Of a stretch of DNA of 64,000 nucleotides, positions 35,490 through 44,458 are shown one piece after another. The notes beneath the pieces were generated by a model, which saw only the letters and a list, made by a program, of their open reading frames with translations, was not told the DNA's origin and did not search any database. The position numbers and the translations under genes are program-made. The stretch is from Marinomonas vulgaris (lineage in GTDB: Bacteria > Pseudomonadota > Gammaproteobacteria > Pseudomonadales > Marinomonadaceae). The stretch's first letter is position 1; every line of letters starts with the position of its first letter. The stretch spans positions 1 through 64,000 of the forward strand of contig NZ_JAGSSV010000012.1 of NCBI RefSeq assembly GCF_018145875.1, given 5' to 3'.

Positions 35490-35504
35490 TTTCTAACTCC
35501 AATT

Positions 35505-35527
35505 GGGTCACAGCCCTAAGGCTACCC
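35505..35527 (-). promoter_or_regulatory. possible L1 operator in the nusG-rplK gap
   Basis: On the minus strand GGGT-AGCC-TTAG-GGCT-GTG-ACCC folds into two short stems with an asymmetric internal loop, the general shape of the L1-binding site in the E. coli rplK leader. It lies about 15 bases before rplK. Confidence 0.45.
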
Positions 35528-35538
35528 GTTCAACAAAA

Positions 35539-36072
35539 TCAGGCTTTTTCAACCTGACTAAATTCCAAATCAACTGGTGTAGAGCGCCCAAATATAAGCA
35601 CCGCCACCTTGATTCGGCTTTTATCGTAATCCACTTCTTCAACCACACCGTTAAAGTCAGCAAATGGCCCTTCGTTAACACGAACCACCTCACCCACTTC
35701 AAACAAGGTCTTAGGACGAGGCTTATCAACACCGTCACTAACTCGCTGAAGAATGGCATCCGCTTCACGACTTGTAATTGGAGAAGGCTTGTCTGCCGTT
35801 CCACCAATAAAACCAAGTACGCGAGATGTACCTTTAACCAAATGCCAAGAGCCATCATTCATATCCATCTGAACTAATACATAACCTGGATAGAACTTTC
35901 TTTCACTCTTGCGCTTTTTGCCATCTCGAATTTCAACCACTTCTTCGGTTGGAACCAAGATGTCACCAAAATTCTCTTCTTGCCCCATAACCTGCACCCG
36001 CTCAATAAGCGAACGCATTACGTGCTTTTCGTACCCTGAGTACGCTTGTACTACATACCATCGTTTGGTCAC
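35539..36072 (-). CDS. nusG: transcription termination/antitermination factor NusG
   Basis: NusG binds RNA polymerase through its N-terminal NGN domain ([20 protein letters not shown]) and links it to Rho or S10 through its C-terminal KOW domain ([20 protein letters not shown]). A GTG start at 36072 is preferred: AGGAG lies six bases upstream, whereas the in-frame TTG at 36078 overlaps that site. 177 residues, 9 bases after secE. Confidence 0.96.
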   Translation of the reverse strand: MTKRWYVVQAYSGYEKHVMRSLIERVQVMGQEENFGDILVPTEEVVEIRDGKKRKSERKFYPGYVLVQMDMNDGSWHLVKGTSRVLGFIGGTADKPSPITSREADAILQRVSDGVDKPRPKTLFEVGEVVRVNEGPFADFNGVVEEVDYDKSRIKVAVLIFGRSTPVDLEFSQVEKA

Positions 36073-36081
36073 GAGCAACTC

Positions 36082-36450
36082 CTAACTTATTACCGAGGAA
36101 ACGATCCAACCAAGGAGCGAATCCACCCCCCACAGCACGAGAGACATAAAAATAACAACCGCCAACACTATTAAAGTAGTTTGCACAGTCTCTTGTCTGG
36201 TCGGCCATACAACTCTGCGAATTTCAGTCTTGGCTTCTTTTGCTAAAGTAAAAAAAGACTTTCCTTTCACGGTTTGTAGCGCAATATAACCAGCAACACC
36301 GGCCAACACTAAAATAGCTATCAAGCGATACAATAGTGACTCAGCAGAATAATAGTTATTGCCAATCACGCCTACCGCAACTAGCAGAACAACAATCGCC
36401 CACTTAAACACATCTCCGCGAGATGCTTGAGCTTCAGTACTCGAACTCAT
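36082..36450 (-). CDS. secE: protein translocase subunit SecE
   Basis: SecE clamps the SecY channel. At 122 residues it is the three-membrane-segment form (segments near 15-33, 40-58 and 92-115) with the cytoplasmic motif KTEIRRVVWPTRQETVQTT. It follows tRNA-Trp and precedes nusG. Confidence 0.97.
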   Translation of the reverse strand: MSSSTEAQASRGDVFKWAIVVLLVAVGVIGNNYYSAESLLYRLIAILVLAGVAGYIALQTVKGKSFFTLAKEAKTEIRRVVWPTRQETVQTTLIVLAVVIFMSLVLWGVDSLLGWIVSSVIS

Positions 36451-36490
36451 ACTTCAGGTGATCCCTAACAAAGAAATAGGATACGAAAGA

Positions 36491-36566
36491 TGGCAGGCCA
36501 AGAGGGACTCGAACCCCCAACAGCCGGTTTTGGAAACCGGTGCTCTACCAATTGAACTATTGGCCT
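36491..36566 (-). tRNA. tRNA-Trp (CCA anticodon)
   Basis: Folds as a 76-base cloverleaf: acceptor AGGCCAA/TTGGCCT, anticodon loop TTCCAAA with anticodon CCA, T arm with GGTTCGAGTCC, and an encoded 3' CCA. It has its own promoter and precedes secE. Confidence 0.97.
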
Positions 36567-36585
36567 ACATTCGTATGGGCGGAGG

Positions 36586-36614
36586 ATGATACCTAAACAA
36601 GCTTTACTAAGCAA
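36586..36614 (-). promoter_or_regulatory. promoter of tRNA-Trp-secE-nusG
   Basis: On the minus strand: TTGCTT (36609-36614), 17 bases, TATCAT (36586-36591), then a G+C-rich discriminator (CCTCCGCCC) typical of stable-RNA promoters. It lies about 20 bases upstream of tRNA-Trp. Confidence 0.75.
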
Positions 36615-36640
36615 GGGTATCTGCCCAAAAAACAGACAAT

Positions 36641-36662
36641 AAAAAAGGCGGTAACACCACCT
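36641..36662 (-). terminator. terminator after tRNA-Thr
   Basis: On the minus strand AGGTGG-TGTTA-CCGCCT (six pairs, one G-U) followed by TTTTTTATTG. It ends the Tyr-Gly-Thr tRNA transcript at the place where a second tuf gene is found in relatives. Confidence 0.7.
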
Positions 36663-36681
36663 ATCTTTTGCATTGAAATGC

Positions 36682-36757
36682 TGGAGCTCACGAGCAGATT
36701 TGAACTGCCGACCTCACCCTTACCAAGGGTGTGCTCTACCAACTGAGCTACGTGAGC
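36682..36757 (-). tRNA. tRNA-Thr (GGT anticodon)
   Basis: A 76-base cloverleaf: acceptor GCTCACG/CGTGAGC, anticodon loop TTGGTAA (anticodon GGT), encoded CCA. Two bases separate its 5' end from the 3' end of tRNA-Gly. Confidence 0.97.
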
Positions 36758-36759
36758 AT

Positions 36760-36834
36760 TGGAGCGGGTAGCGGGAATCGAACCCGCCTCTTCAGCTTGG
36801 AAGGCTGAGGTAATAGCCACTATACCATACCCGC
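36760..36834 (-). tRNA. tRNA-Gly (TCC anticodon)
   Basis: A 75-base cloverleaf: acceptor GCGGGTA/TACCCGC, anticodon loop CTTCCAA (anticodon TCC), encoded CCA. Confidence 0.97.
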
Positions 36835-36837
36835 AAA

Positions 36838-36921
<84 letters not shown>

Positions 36922-36964
36922 ACGAACTCAGCGCTACAACGCAACACCCCAAAAGGTGGGAGCC

Positions 36965-36992
36965 ATTATATGAATCGCTTTGCCAATTGCAA
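36965..36992 (-). promoter_or_regulatory. promoter of tRNA-Tyr-Gly-Thr
   Basis: On the minus strand: TTGCAA (36987-36992), 16 bases, consensus TATAAT (36965-36970), then a GGCTCCC discriminator, about 43 bases before tRNA-Tyr. Confidence 0.8.
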
Positions 36993-36995
36993 GCG

Positions 36996-37709
36996 CTAGC
37001 AAGGATTTTTTTCTACTTTTATCATTGTCTTAGTCAGATCAAAGCGCGAGGTAAACTGCTCCCAGTCTCTTTCATCAATCGCCTCGCTCACATCGATTTG
37101 CTGAATAGGTACATTTCGAAGATGTTCATACACATCAACAGCATAACCAGAAGCATTTTGGATTTTCTGTCGCGACGCTTCAGCCCGAGCCTTCGATGAA
37201 TATAAACCCAAAGAAATGCGGTTTTTCATTTCAGCACGGTTAATTACAAAACTATCAATAGACTTTGCCGCCAGCTCTTTGACAATACGCTCAGCAAGCG
37301 CTGGTGTATCAGGCGCAGCAATATACAGCCAAAATTTAGGGCGTTTACCTGTTATTTCTCGCTCTTGATAAGGCCAGCCCAGTGCGTTTAGTGCTTGAGT
37401 GATTTGCCTTTTATCATCTTGTCGTTCCGTTTCTAAGCGCGGACAGAATACATCGGACGCATCATCAGCCAAACGATCCGCATTGGCTAATGCTTGGCTC
37501 AAGGCCGTCTCGATGTTGTTCTTCACCACCATACCCGCACTGTAGTCTTCGTCTGACACCGCAGAAGGCTCTGACAACAGGTGAATCTTCTCACTGACAG
37601 GAGGACCATATACAGACTCTACCTTTTGTTTAGGCTTATCTTGGACAAAGCTGTGCCAGCTTAAAAATCCTGCGTTCAGCAGCACAATAAACAAAAAGAA
37701 CCATTTCAT
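36996..37709 (-). CDS. SPOR-domain membrane-anchored protein
   Basis: A 237-residue protein with one N-terminal membrane segment (WFFLFIVLLNAGFLSW) and a SPOR-like C-terminal part (FWLYIAAPDTPALAERIVKE ... MKNRISLGLYSSKARAEA, about residues 125-175). SPOR domains bind denuded peptidoglycan at the septum, so a periplasmic cell-wall role is likely but unproven. It overlaps the coaX stop by four bases. Pseudomonas has a similar SPOR gene between coaX and tRNA-Tyr. Confidence 0.75.
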   Translation of the reverse strand: MKWFFLFIVLLNAGFLSWHSFVQDKPKQKVESVYGPPVSEKIHLLSEPSAVSDEDYSAGMVVKNNIETALSQALANADRLADDASDVFCPRLETERQDDKRQITQALNALGWPYQEREITGKRPKFWLYIAAPDTPALAERIVKELAAKSIDSFVINRAEMKNRISLGLYSSKARAEASRQKIQNASGYAVDVYEHLRNVPIQQIDVSEAIDERDWEQFTSRFDLTKTMIKVEKNPC

Positions 37710-38458
37710 GGATTGCCTCGCAATTTCTCACTTCCCACCAATGTCGCTCCGTATGCGACCAAATGCGGCTCGTAAACCAAGGGCACACCCAAAGAAGCCA
37801 ATAATGCTCGAGCGTCACCGCCCGTCACGACCCAAGTATAATCCGTATAACGATGATATAAACGCTCTAAGAACCCCAATGCCATTTCGTAACACCCTTC
37901 CGTCACCGCGCGCGCTGTGGAATCAGGCAAACCCTGCCCTGAGATCACTTCCCCAGCGTCGTAACGAATTTTGGCGGTGTTCGCTAACAAGGTCGTCTCC
38001 ATCAATGCTAAGCCCGGAGTAATGTACCCTCCCAAATGCTCACCAATTTGGTTCACCACATCCACCTTAATCGCGGTGCCAGCATCTACAATCACCACCT
38101 TACCTTTAATCACATGATGGGCCGCCACCACGCCGAGCCAACGGTCAACACCTAAGCGGCTTGGTTCATGATAGGCATTTTTGACCCCACAAGCGGTTTT
38201 TTCACTTTGGACATGACACCAACGGCTCGCTGGAAAGTGCGCGGCAAGATCGGCATGCAACAAGGCGCTCTGTTCTTGCGAGCGCACACTGGCGAAATAA
38301 ATCACACTGGGCACAAACTCATCCAATGCAGGCAGACAATCATCACGCTGCACCCACAACACCTCATTGCCCTCAAAAGCAGTAAATTTGACGCTGGTGT
38401 TTCCCGCATCCACTACTAATACTTTCACTGCATCGGACACACTAGCCACGTCGCACAC
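37706..38458 (-). CDS. coaX: type III pantothenate kinase
   Basis: CoaX performs the first step of coenzyme A synthesis (pantothenate to 4'-phosphopantothenate) without feedback control by CoA. ASKHA-fold motifs: VVDAGNTSVKF (nucleotide-binding), GVDRWLGVVAAHHV and VIVDAGTAIKVD. The start is a GTG at 38458 with GGAGGGG eight bases upstream inside the end of birA (17-base overlap); an internal GTG at 38428 lacks such a site. 250 residues. Confidence 0.94.
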   Translation of the reverse strand: MCDVASVSDAVKVLVVDAGNTSVKFTAFEGNEVLWVQRDDCLPALDEFVPSVIYFASVRSQEQSALLHADLAAHFPASRWCHVQSEKTACGVKNAYHEPSRLGVDRWLGVVAAHHVIKGKVVIVDAGTAIKVDVVNQIGEHLGGYITPGLALMETTLLANTAKIRYDAGEVISGQGLPDSTARAVTEGCYEMALGFLERLYHRYTDYTWVVTGGDARALLASLGVPLVYEPHLVAYGATLVGSEKLRGNP

Positions 38459-39395
38459 TGATTTCCCCTCCGTGCAACGCTACTAGTTCACCATTCTCTT
38501 CTAACATCAGCGCGCCTTTGCCATCGATACCGCGCGCAATACCTTGGCGCTGTTGCGAAACCGTACTCACGGTAACCAACTGATTAAACAACACATCATA
38601 GGCTTGCCAATGATGCTGAAAATGTTTCATACCATTGCCCTCTTCAAACAAGCGGCACACCTCTATTAGCTCTTTAGTGAGTTCAGCTAAAATTTCATTG
38701 CGACTCGGACGATCCGCCAAACGCGACACCAAATCCGTCCACGGCTGATCCACTTGGGTCATGAAACTGGCGTCCATTTCCACATTTAAGCCGATACCGA
38801 TAATCACATGACACACGTCTTGATCCGCGACCATTTCCAACAAAATACCGCAAATTTTTTGCCCATCGATTTGCACATCATTCGGCCATTTTAACCCGGG
38901 GTTTGGCACACCGATCTTTTTTAACACTCGAGCCACCGCCACGCCGACAGCCAAACTCAAGCCTTCGGTCACACTAGGGCCATTATCGAATCGCCACGCA
39001 AACGACAATGTGAGGTTTTTCGCCACACCAGACTCCCACTGACGACCGCGACGCCCTTTGCCATGGGTTTGTCGCTCTACTGACATCAATACAGGCAAAG
39101 GCGCGCCCTGCGCAATGTACTTTTTCGCATCGTCGTTGGTGGATTCCGTCTCGAACGATAATCCTAACGCTACCGATTCCGGCACACCCAGTTCACGCAG
39201 TCTCGCTTGTGATAACAGCTCAATCGGCGACGGCAAGCGATAACCTCGACCTTTTACCGAATGCACTGTAACGCCAATACTTTCCAATTTTTTTAGTTTC
39301 TTCCATATCGCGGCACGGGTCACCCCCAAGGCCGCCCCCAAGGCTTCACCTGAGTGGAATTCATTGTCACTAAGCAGGGCTAGAACAGCTTGCAT
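38442..39395 (-). CDS. birA: biotin-protein ligase / biotin operon repressor
   Basis: BirA attaches biotin to acetyl-CoA carboxylase and represses biotin genes. An N-terminal winged helix (about 1-60: HSGEALGAALGVTRAAIWKK) marks the regulatory class. The catalytic core has the biotinyl-AMP loop GKGRRGRQWESG and KWPNDVQIDGQKICGILLE. 317 residues. It overlaps coaX downstream. Confidence 0.96.
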   Translation of the reverse strand: MQAVLALLSDNEFHSGEALGAALGVTRAAIWKKLKKLESIGVTVHSVKGRGYRLPSPIELLSQARLRELGVPESVALGLSFETESTNDDAKKYIAQGAPLPVLMSVERQTHGKGRRGRQWESGVAKNLTLSFAWRFDNGPSVTEGLSLAVGVAVARVLKKIGVPNPGLKWPNDVQIDGQKICGILLEMVADQDVCHVIIGIGLNVEMDASFMTQVDQPWTDLVSRLADRPSRNEILAELTKELIEVCRLFEEGNGMKHFQHHWQAYDVLFNQLVTVSTVSQQRQGIARGIDGKGALMLEENGELVALHGGEISVRRG

Positions 39396-39423
39396 CCAGA
39401 TTCTCCAATGGCCCTATCGGCCA

Positions 39424-40629
39424 TCACTTATTTATGTTCGTTTGTAAAAAAATAGTCACTTCTTGCATGAGCTCATCAAAATGCGGATTCCACGATACGC
39501 GCGCCGCATGCGGGCTTTTTTCTGTCAGCGCAATGGAACGCTCACCAAACCAATTATTCGTATCCGTGCGACACGCCTGATATTGAGTCGCATCCGACAA
39601 ATACCAACCACAAATGCGATATTCGCCCGTCGCGCCATAATAAGGATTATTCGGATGGCCGTGAATCGCCATATGCGACAAACCAAGAATTTGCTCATCA
39701 GGCCAGTGGCTATTATGCACGCTCAAGCGCGCTGTTTTGATATTTTCTTGGCTTTGGCTGTAGATCACCATCTGGCTGTTTTCGCTGATCATGCCGGTAT
39801 CGAAAACCTCTTGGGAAACCGAGGAATCCACGGTTTGATCTTCATCCGATAAGGCAATAAACACCGGCACATGCTTGGGGTTGTCCGTCACCTCGGTTCT
39901 CACTTCTTTTGCCAAGTGATAAATCTCTGCGATGGCTGGTACAGGAATAGATGCATACTTGGCAAAATCGTCGCTGGGTTCTTTATCCAGCCAGTCTTTT
40001 ACCAGCGCCAGCCAAGGGGACAACCAATCGATGCCGCTGTTGACCTTAAACGCAGGCGCAAACAGTACCGCGCCTGCCACACTGTCTTCGTGTTGCCAAG
40101 CGTATTCTGTTGCCAAAGCGCCTCCCGTTGAGAAGCCCCCTACGTACAAGGTATCCACTTCTTGACTGAACTTATTGGCCCCATGGCGAAATGTGTCACG
40201 CCAATCATCTCGCGTCACATCAAGCAAGTCTTCCGCTCGCGTTCCATGGCCGGGCAATAAAACAACGCGCACCTGATAACAGGCTTGTTGCAGCGCGTAA
40301 GCAGTATCGCGCATAGAAAATGGTGAATCTGATAAACCATGGGACAGCAAAACACCGACGCTAGGTGTCTGCGCGCATTGCTCTGCGTCTGGCAAAAGTT
40401 CAAACGGCATCACCGCCGCCAGTTCCCTTGCCTTATCCTCTTCATTGATCCACACCTTATGCGCTATCAAATGCCGCTCTGCCCGCTCGATATAACGTGA
40501 AAAAGGCTCATCGGCCTCATATACGAAAGCGGCCTGGCTCGCCGCACTGAGCGTCATCAGCATAGGAAACACCCATACCCGCTTGTGCCATTGCGCCATT
40601 TTAGTTTGCATACTAATTCTAGGTTGCAT
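39424..40629 (-). CDS. secreted or periplasmic alpha/beta hydrolase
   Basis: A serine hydrolase fold: oxyanion region LLSHGLSDSP, nucleophile elbow GFSTGG (catalytic Ser), a likely acid in LSDEDQTVD and a His in LGLSHMAIHG. The N-terminus is basic then hydrophobic and ends ASQA/AF, so a Sec signal is likely. Its substrate is unknown; a lysophospholipase or esterase is plausible. Several in-frame ATGs exist (40665, 40629, 40611, 40599); 40629 has a weak AGGCG site. 401 residues from that start. Confidence 0.75.
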   Translation of the reverse strand: MQPRISMQTKMAQWHKRVWVFPMLMTLSAASQAAFVYEADEPFSRYIERAERHLIAHKVWINEEDKARELAAVMPFELLPDAEQCAQTPSVGVLLSHGLSDSPFSMRDTAYALQQACYQVRVVLLPGHGTRAEDLLDVTRDDWRDTFRHGANKFSQEVDTLYVGGFSTGGALATEYAWQHEDSVAGAVLFAPAFKVNSGIDWLSPWLALVKDWLDKEPSDDFAKYASIPVPAIAEIYHLAKEVRTEVTDNPKHVPVFIALSDEDQTVDSSVSQEVFDTGMISENSQMVIYSQSQENIKTARLSVHNSHWPDEQILGLSHMAIHGHPNNPYYGATGEYRICGWYLSDATQYQACRTDTNNWFGERSIALTEKSPHAARVSWNPHFDELMQEVTIFLQTNINK

Positions 40630-40705
40630 AATTCGCCTTTTGAATAAAAGCCAGCGTGCTATCATCGCGTGACAAAGCCACCAACATCACCACACTGATT
40701 AAAAC

Positions 40706-41158
40706 ATGCCAATATCCTACCCTAATGCCGAGCGAGTTCCTTCTCTTTGGTTTCCTCTGGTCAAAAAATTCTACCAAGCGCACTATCCGAGTGGAAAACC
40801 CAATAAAGCCGACCCTATCTGGGTGATCAAACACAAGGGCGCTATTTTGTGTGCTGTTAGATTAAAACAACTCGGCGATGACCAGTTGCTCACGGCCATG
40901 GTGACTGAGCCAAGCCAGAGAAATCAAGGTCTAGGCGGTCATTTACTCGGCTGTATAAAAAAGGCGCTCAGTGAGCGCCCTTGTTATTGTTTTGCTTTTA
41001 CACACCTTGAAGATTTTTATACAAAACACCATTTCGTTGCGCTCACGGCTGCACAACTGCCACCAGTGCTGCGAAGTCGGTTTTTAGCCTACACGGCACA
41101 AGGGCGAGCTCTAACGCCGATGCGCTATTGCCCGCCCGATTCCTTGAATATCGACTAG
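40706..41158 (+). CDS. GNAT-family N-acetyltransferase
   Basis: A 150-residue protein with the acetyl-CoA pyrophosphate loop (VTEPSQRNQGLGGHLLG, about residues 70-86) and the C-terminal FYTKHHF segment typical of GNAT enzymes. Its substrate is unknown. It is divergent from the hydrolase and convergent with opgG, and its stop codon lies in a GTCGACTAGTCGAC palindrome. Confidence 0.8.
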   Translation: MPISYPNAERVPSLWFPLVKKFYQAHYPSGKPNKADPIWVIKHKGAILCAVRLKQLGDDQLLTAMVTEPSQRNQGLGGHLLGCIKKALSERPCYCFAFTHLEDFYTKHHFVALTAAQLPPVLRSRFLAYTAQGRALTPMRYCPPDSLNID

Positions 41159-41163
41159 TCGAC

Positions 41164-42840
41164 TTATTTTAAATGACCAGCATTGTGTAATTCGCGGTCT
41201 TCTACCGGCGGCGGTGTCCATTGGTACTGCCATGTTTCGGTTAACGGCTGACCATTGGCTTCTAAGTACACACGCATGTTAATCGGCTTTGGTGTGCCCT
41301 CTTCGCTGGGCGGTACCAAATCAAACATAGCGCGATAACCATCGATAGAGTGCAAAGGGCGCGCAGACTCGATCTCAGTTCGCCCATCCGACGTGGTAAT
41401 CACGGCGTTTACCTTGGCATCTTGTCCTAACATGGCCAAAGAGCCACCAGCAAAGTCAATCACAAAACGCTTACTGTAATAGTCACGCTTTTTACCAATC
41501 ACGCCACCAATACCGGTAAAGGTGTCTACCACACGAGCACGGTTCGACTGCACCGGCGGTTGACTGCCCCAATACATCTTGTAGCTGTATAGCAGCTCTT
41601 GACCTGCTTCGACCGGTTCGGCTGGGTTCCAAAACGCCACTATATTGTCGAAGGTTTCATCCAGTGTGGGAATTTCCACTAGCTGCACGGACCCCTTACC
41701 CCAATCACCCAGTGGCTCTATCCATAAACTAGGACGTTTTTCATAAAACACACCGTCGTCTTGATAATGGTCGAAATTACGATCACGCTGCATCAAACCA
41801 AAGCCTTTCGGGTTTTCATCGCTGTAGGCATTAAAACGCAACTGCTCAGGGTTGCCCAGCGGCCGCCAGATCCATTCCCCCTTACCCGTTTGCATCGCTA
41901 ATCCATCGGAGTCATGAATCTCGGCGCGCCAATCATAATTAGTACGACGATCGTTTTCGCCAATCATAAACATGCTGGTCATGGGCGCTACCCCTAGGCG
42001 TTCAATCGATTCACGAGGGTAAATCGCAGAATCCACCTTCATGGTGTAGGGCTCGCCCGGCGACATATCAAAGCGGTACGCGCCCGACACACTTGGGGAA
42101 TCCATCAAGGCATACACAGTCACTTTATCGGAGCCAGGTTCCGGCTTTTCTAACCAGAAGTCAGTAAACACCGGGAACTCTTCTGGATGTGGCATGGCCG
42201 TGTCCACCGCCAAACCACGTGCCGACAAGCCGTATTGCATTTCGCTGCCTACCGCGCGGAAATAGCTCGCACCCAAAAACGCCACCACGTCTCGCTGCCA
42301 GTCTGTCGAAAATTGCATTCTAAAACCGGCAAAGCCTAAGTCTTTCGGCAGCGCTTCGCCGTCCACTTGGGACTTGCCGTAATCAAAAGCAGCGGGGGAA
42401 TACGGAATCGGCGTCGATTCACCGTTTTCCAACTCGTTCATGTGTATTGGCGTATCGAAGCCCAATCCCAAATGAAACCATTCCGCCCGAAACTCAGACG
42501 GCTCATCACGCCATACAGCAGCGTCTTTTTTGAAGTGCAATTGTTGGTAATCGTCCCAATCTAAGCGCTTTAAGCTATCAGGCAACTCCCCCTGATGACT
42601 TTGATAAGGCTGCGCCGCCAATTGACGCGCATGCCCCTTCAGCCAAGCAAAGTCGAACACTTCCCCTTCTTTAGGCTGGGCGGCCGAAGATTGGGCACGT
42701 GACGAAGCATCTGTGTGCAATGAGCTTGCACACGCCGTCATGCTAAACAAGACACCCACCGTAAAGAGCGAACGACTGGCCAAACGCTGCAAACGATTAG
42801 CCGGCGAAAGCATTGAAGAAACTGGATGATAACTAGACAT
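41164..42840 (-). CDS. periplasmic glucan biosynthesis protein OpgG/MdoG family
   Basis: OpgG/OpgD proteins shape osmoregulated periplasmic glucans. Family motifs: FFDWARLKGHARQL-like start (FDFAWLKGHARQLAAQPY), AGFRMQFSTDWQRDVVAFLGA, YRAVGSEMQYGLSARG-like segment and the C-terminal Ig-like domain. The N-terminus ends LFSMTACASS, so it may be a lipoprotein. A GTG lies upstream at 42849, but the ATG at 42840 is preferred. No opgH glucosyltransferase is adjacent, unlike the usual opgGH operon. Confidence 0.88.
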   Translation of the reverse strand: MSSYHPVSSMLSPANRLQRLASRSLFTVGVLFSMTACASSLHTDASSRAQSSAAQPKEGEVFDFAWLKGHARQLAAQPYQSHQGELPDSLKRLDWDDYQQLHFKKDAAVWRDEPSEFRAEWFHLGLGFDTPIHMNELENGESTPIPYSPAAFDYGKSQVDGEALPKDLGFAGFRMQFSTDWQRDVVAFLGASYFRAVGSEMQYGLSARGLAVDTAMPHPEEFPVFTDFWLEKPEPGSDKVTVYALMDSPSVSGAYRFDMSPGEPYTMKVDSAIYPRESIERLGVAPMTSMFMIGENDRRTNYDWRAEIHDSDGLAMQTGKGEWIWRPLGNPEQLRFNAYSDENPKGFGLMQRDRNFDHYQDDGVFYEKRPSLWIEPLGDWGKGSVQLVEIPTLDETFDNIVAFWNPAEPVEAGQELLYSYKMYWGSQPPVQSNRARVVDTFTGIGGVIGKKRDYYSKRFVIDFAGGSLAMLGQDAKVNAVITTSDGRTEIESARPLHSIDGYRAMFDLVPPSEEGTPKPINMRVYLEANGQPLTETWQYQWTPPPVEDRELHNAGHLK

Positions 42841-42847
42841 AATAAAC

Positions 42848-42914
42848 ACTCTATCTGCTAAAAGTTATTGCCTATGTTAGCGAATTGCGCCACCAGTAAG
42901 TGTTCAGATAGAGT
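42848..42914. repeat. 10-bp inverted repeat between opgG and uraA
   Basis: ACTCTATCTG (42848-42857) and CAGATAGAGT (42905-42914) are perfect inverted copies 47 bases apart. One arm touches the opgG ribosome-binding region. This could be a looped operator or a long RNA stem; no regulator was identified. Confidence 0.5.
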
Positions 42915-43062
42915 AAACATTTAAGACATTCGTTTGGAAAACACTCAGCAAACTGACAGTCTAGTGAGTTTAAAAAGCATGACTTTCTGGCGCTCGCCTG
43001 TTGTTGTCTATAAAATCGCGACCACTCAATAAAACGATGCAAATACCACAAGGAATCCCACC

Positions 43063-44304
43063 ATGAAAAATGCCGTATTAGGCGTTCAGATGCTGTTTGT
43101 TGCATTTGGCGCGCTTGTACTTGTTCCTTTATTAACCGGACTTGACCCTAACGTAGCGCTGTTTGGTGCCGGAATCGGAACCCTGTTGTTTCAATTGACC
43201 ACTCGACGCAGTGTGCCGATTTTCCTCGCTTCATCCTTCGCCTTTATTGCGCCCATTATGTATGGAGTACAAACCTGGGGCATTCCCGCTACCATGGGCG
43301 GCTTAATGGTCGCCGGTTTAGTCTATGTAATACTGGGCGGATTTATCCGCATCAAGGGGGCAGGGTTTATTCATAAACTGCTACCGCCAGTGGTTATCGG
43401 TCCTATCATCATGGTGATTGGCTTGGGGTTAGCACCCGTTGCTGTCAACATGGCGCTAGGCAAAAGTGGTGATGGTTCTTTGCAGCTAGTCGATGGCGAT
43501 ATAGCGATCTGGATCGCCTTAGCGTCTTTGCTGACGACCGTGTTGATCAGTGTGTTTGCTAAAGGCATGTTGAAACTCTTGCCCGTGTTCGGCGGCATTG
43601 TCGTGGGCTACGTGTTGAGTTTGTTTTGTGGCATTGTCAGCTTCGACGCGATTCACAACGCCGATTGGTTTGCTGTGCCAAACTTCACCGCACCAGAATT
43701 TAATATCAACGCGATTCTGTTTATGTTGCCCGTCGCCATCGCGCCTGCCGTAGAACACGTGGGTGATATTTTGTCGATCTCCAACGTGACTGGGAAAAAC
43801 TACCTGAAAAAACCGGGGTTACACCGTACCATTGCGGGCGACGGCATTGCCACCATGGCTGCGGCTATGGTCGGCGCGCCACCAAACACCACCTACAGTG
43901 AAGTAACTGGCGCTGTCATGCTGACCAAAGCCTTTAATCCTGTGATCATGACCTGGGCCGCCATTGCCGCCATTGTGTTGGCATGGATGGGTAAACTCGG
44001 CGCGGCACTGCAAACCATTCCGCTACCTGTAATGGGCGGCATTATGATTTTGCTGTTTGGTTCCATCGCGGCGGTGGGCTTAAACACCCTGATCAAAAAC
44101 CAAGTGGACTTGCACAAGTCGCGTAACCTAATCATTGTCGGCGTGACCTTGGTATTTGGCATCGGTGGCATGGCGTTTGGCATTGGCGAATTCAGCCTGC
44201 AAGGCATCAGCTTGTGCGGTATCGTCGCGATTACCTTGAATCTGATTTTGCCGAAAGACATCGGCGACAGCCAAATTGTCGATAAAGCGCAAATGGAAGA
44301 CTAA
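43063..44304 (+). CDS. uraA: uracil/xanthine permease (NCS2 family)
   Basis: An inner-membrane nucleobase:proton symporter of 413 residues with about 14 hydrophobic segments. NCS2 features: FAFIAPIMYGVQTWG, LLPPVVIGPIIMVIGLGLA, the signature around AVEHVGDILSISNVTGKNY (the Glu binds uracil in UraA), and GAPPNTTYSEVTGAVMLTK. Uracil is the probable substrate. ATG with AAGGA upstream. No riboswitch was recognised in the 222-base leader. Confidence 0.9.
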   Translation: MKNAVLGVQMLFVAFGALVLVPLLTGLDPNVALFGAGIGTLLFQLTTRRSVPIFLASSFAFIAPIMYGVQTWGIPATMGGLMVAGLVYVILGGFIRIKGAGFIHKLLPPVVIGPIIMVIGLGLAPVAVNMALGKSGDGSLQLVDGDIAIWIALASLLTTVLISVFAKGMLKLLPVFGGIVVGYVLSLFCGIVSFDAIHNADWFAVPNFTAPEFNINAILFMLPVAIAPAVEHVGDILSISNVTGKNYLKKPGLHRTIAGDGIATMAAAMVGAPPNTTYSEVTGAVMLTKAFNPVIMTWAAIAAIVLAWMGKLGAALQTIPLPVMGGIMILLFGSIAAVGLNTLIKNQVDLHKSRNLIIVGVTLVFGIGGMAFGIGEFSLQGISLCGIVAITLNLILPKDIGDSQIVDKAQMED

Positions 44305-44341
44305 TCGCTTTTCTTTAACGCTATAAAACTCTCTCAGAACA

Positions 44342-44366
44342 GCCTCCATCGAGGCCGTTTCCTTAC
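44342..44366 (+). terminator. possible terminator after uraA
   Basis: GCCTC (44342-44346) and GAGGC (44351-44355) with a 4-base loop, then CGTTTCCTTACTTTT. The stem is short. Confidence 0.4.
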
Positions 44367-44458
44367 TTTTATCCTTAGTTAATGCTCAATAGCCTGCTTG
44401 ATCTTCCCTTGTGTTCCACTCATATTATTTAATTAGTTTTTATATAAGGGAAACACGA

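Noticed and set aside
38428-38458. coaX starting at the internal GTG at 38428
   Set aside because: Closer to the usual protein start, but no ribosome-binding site, while the GTG at 38458 has GGAGGGG.
42841-43062. Purine-type riboswitch before the uracil permease
   Set aside because: No known aptamer core was recognised; only the spaced inverted repeat stands out.
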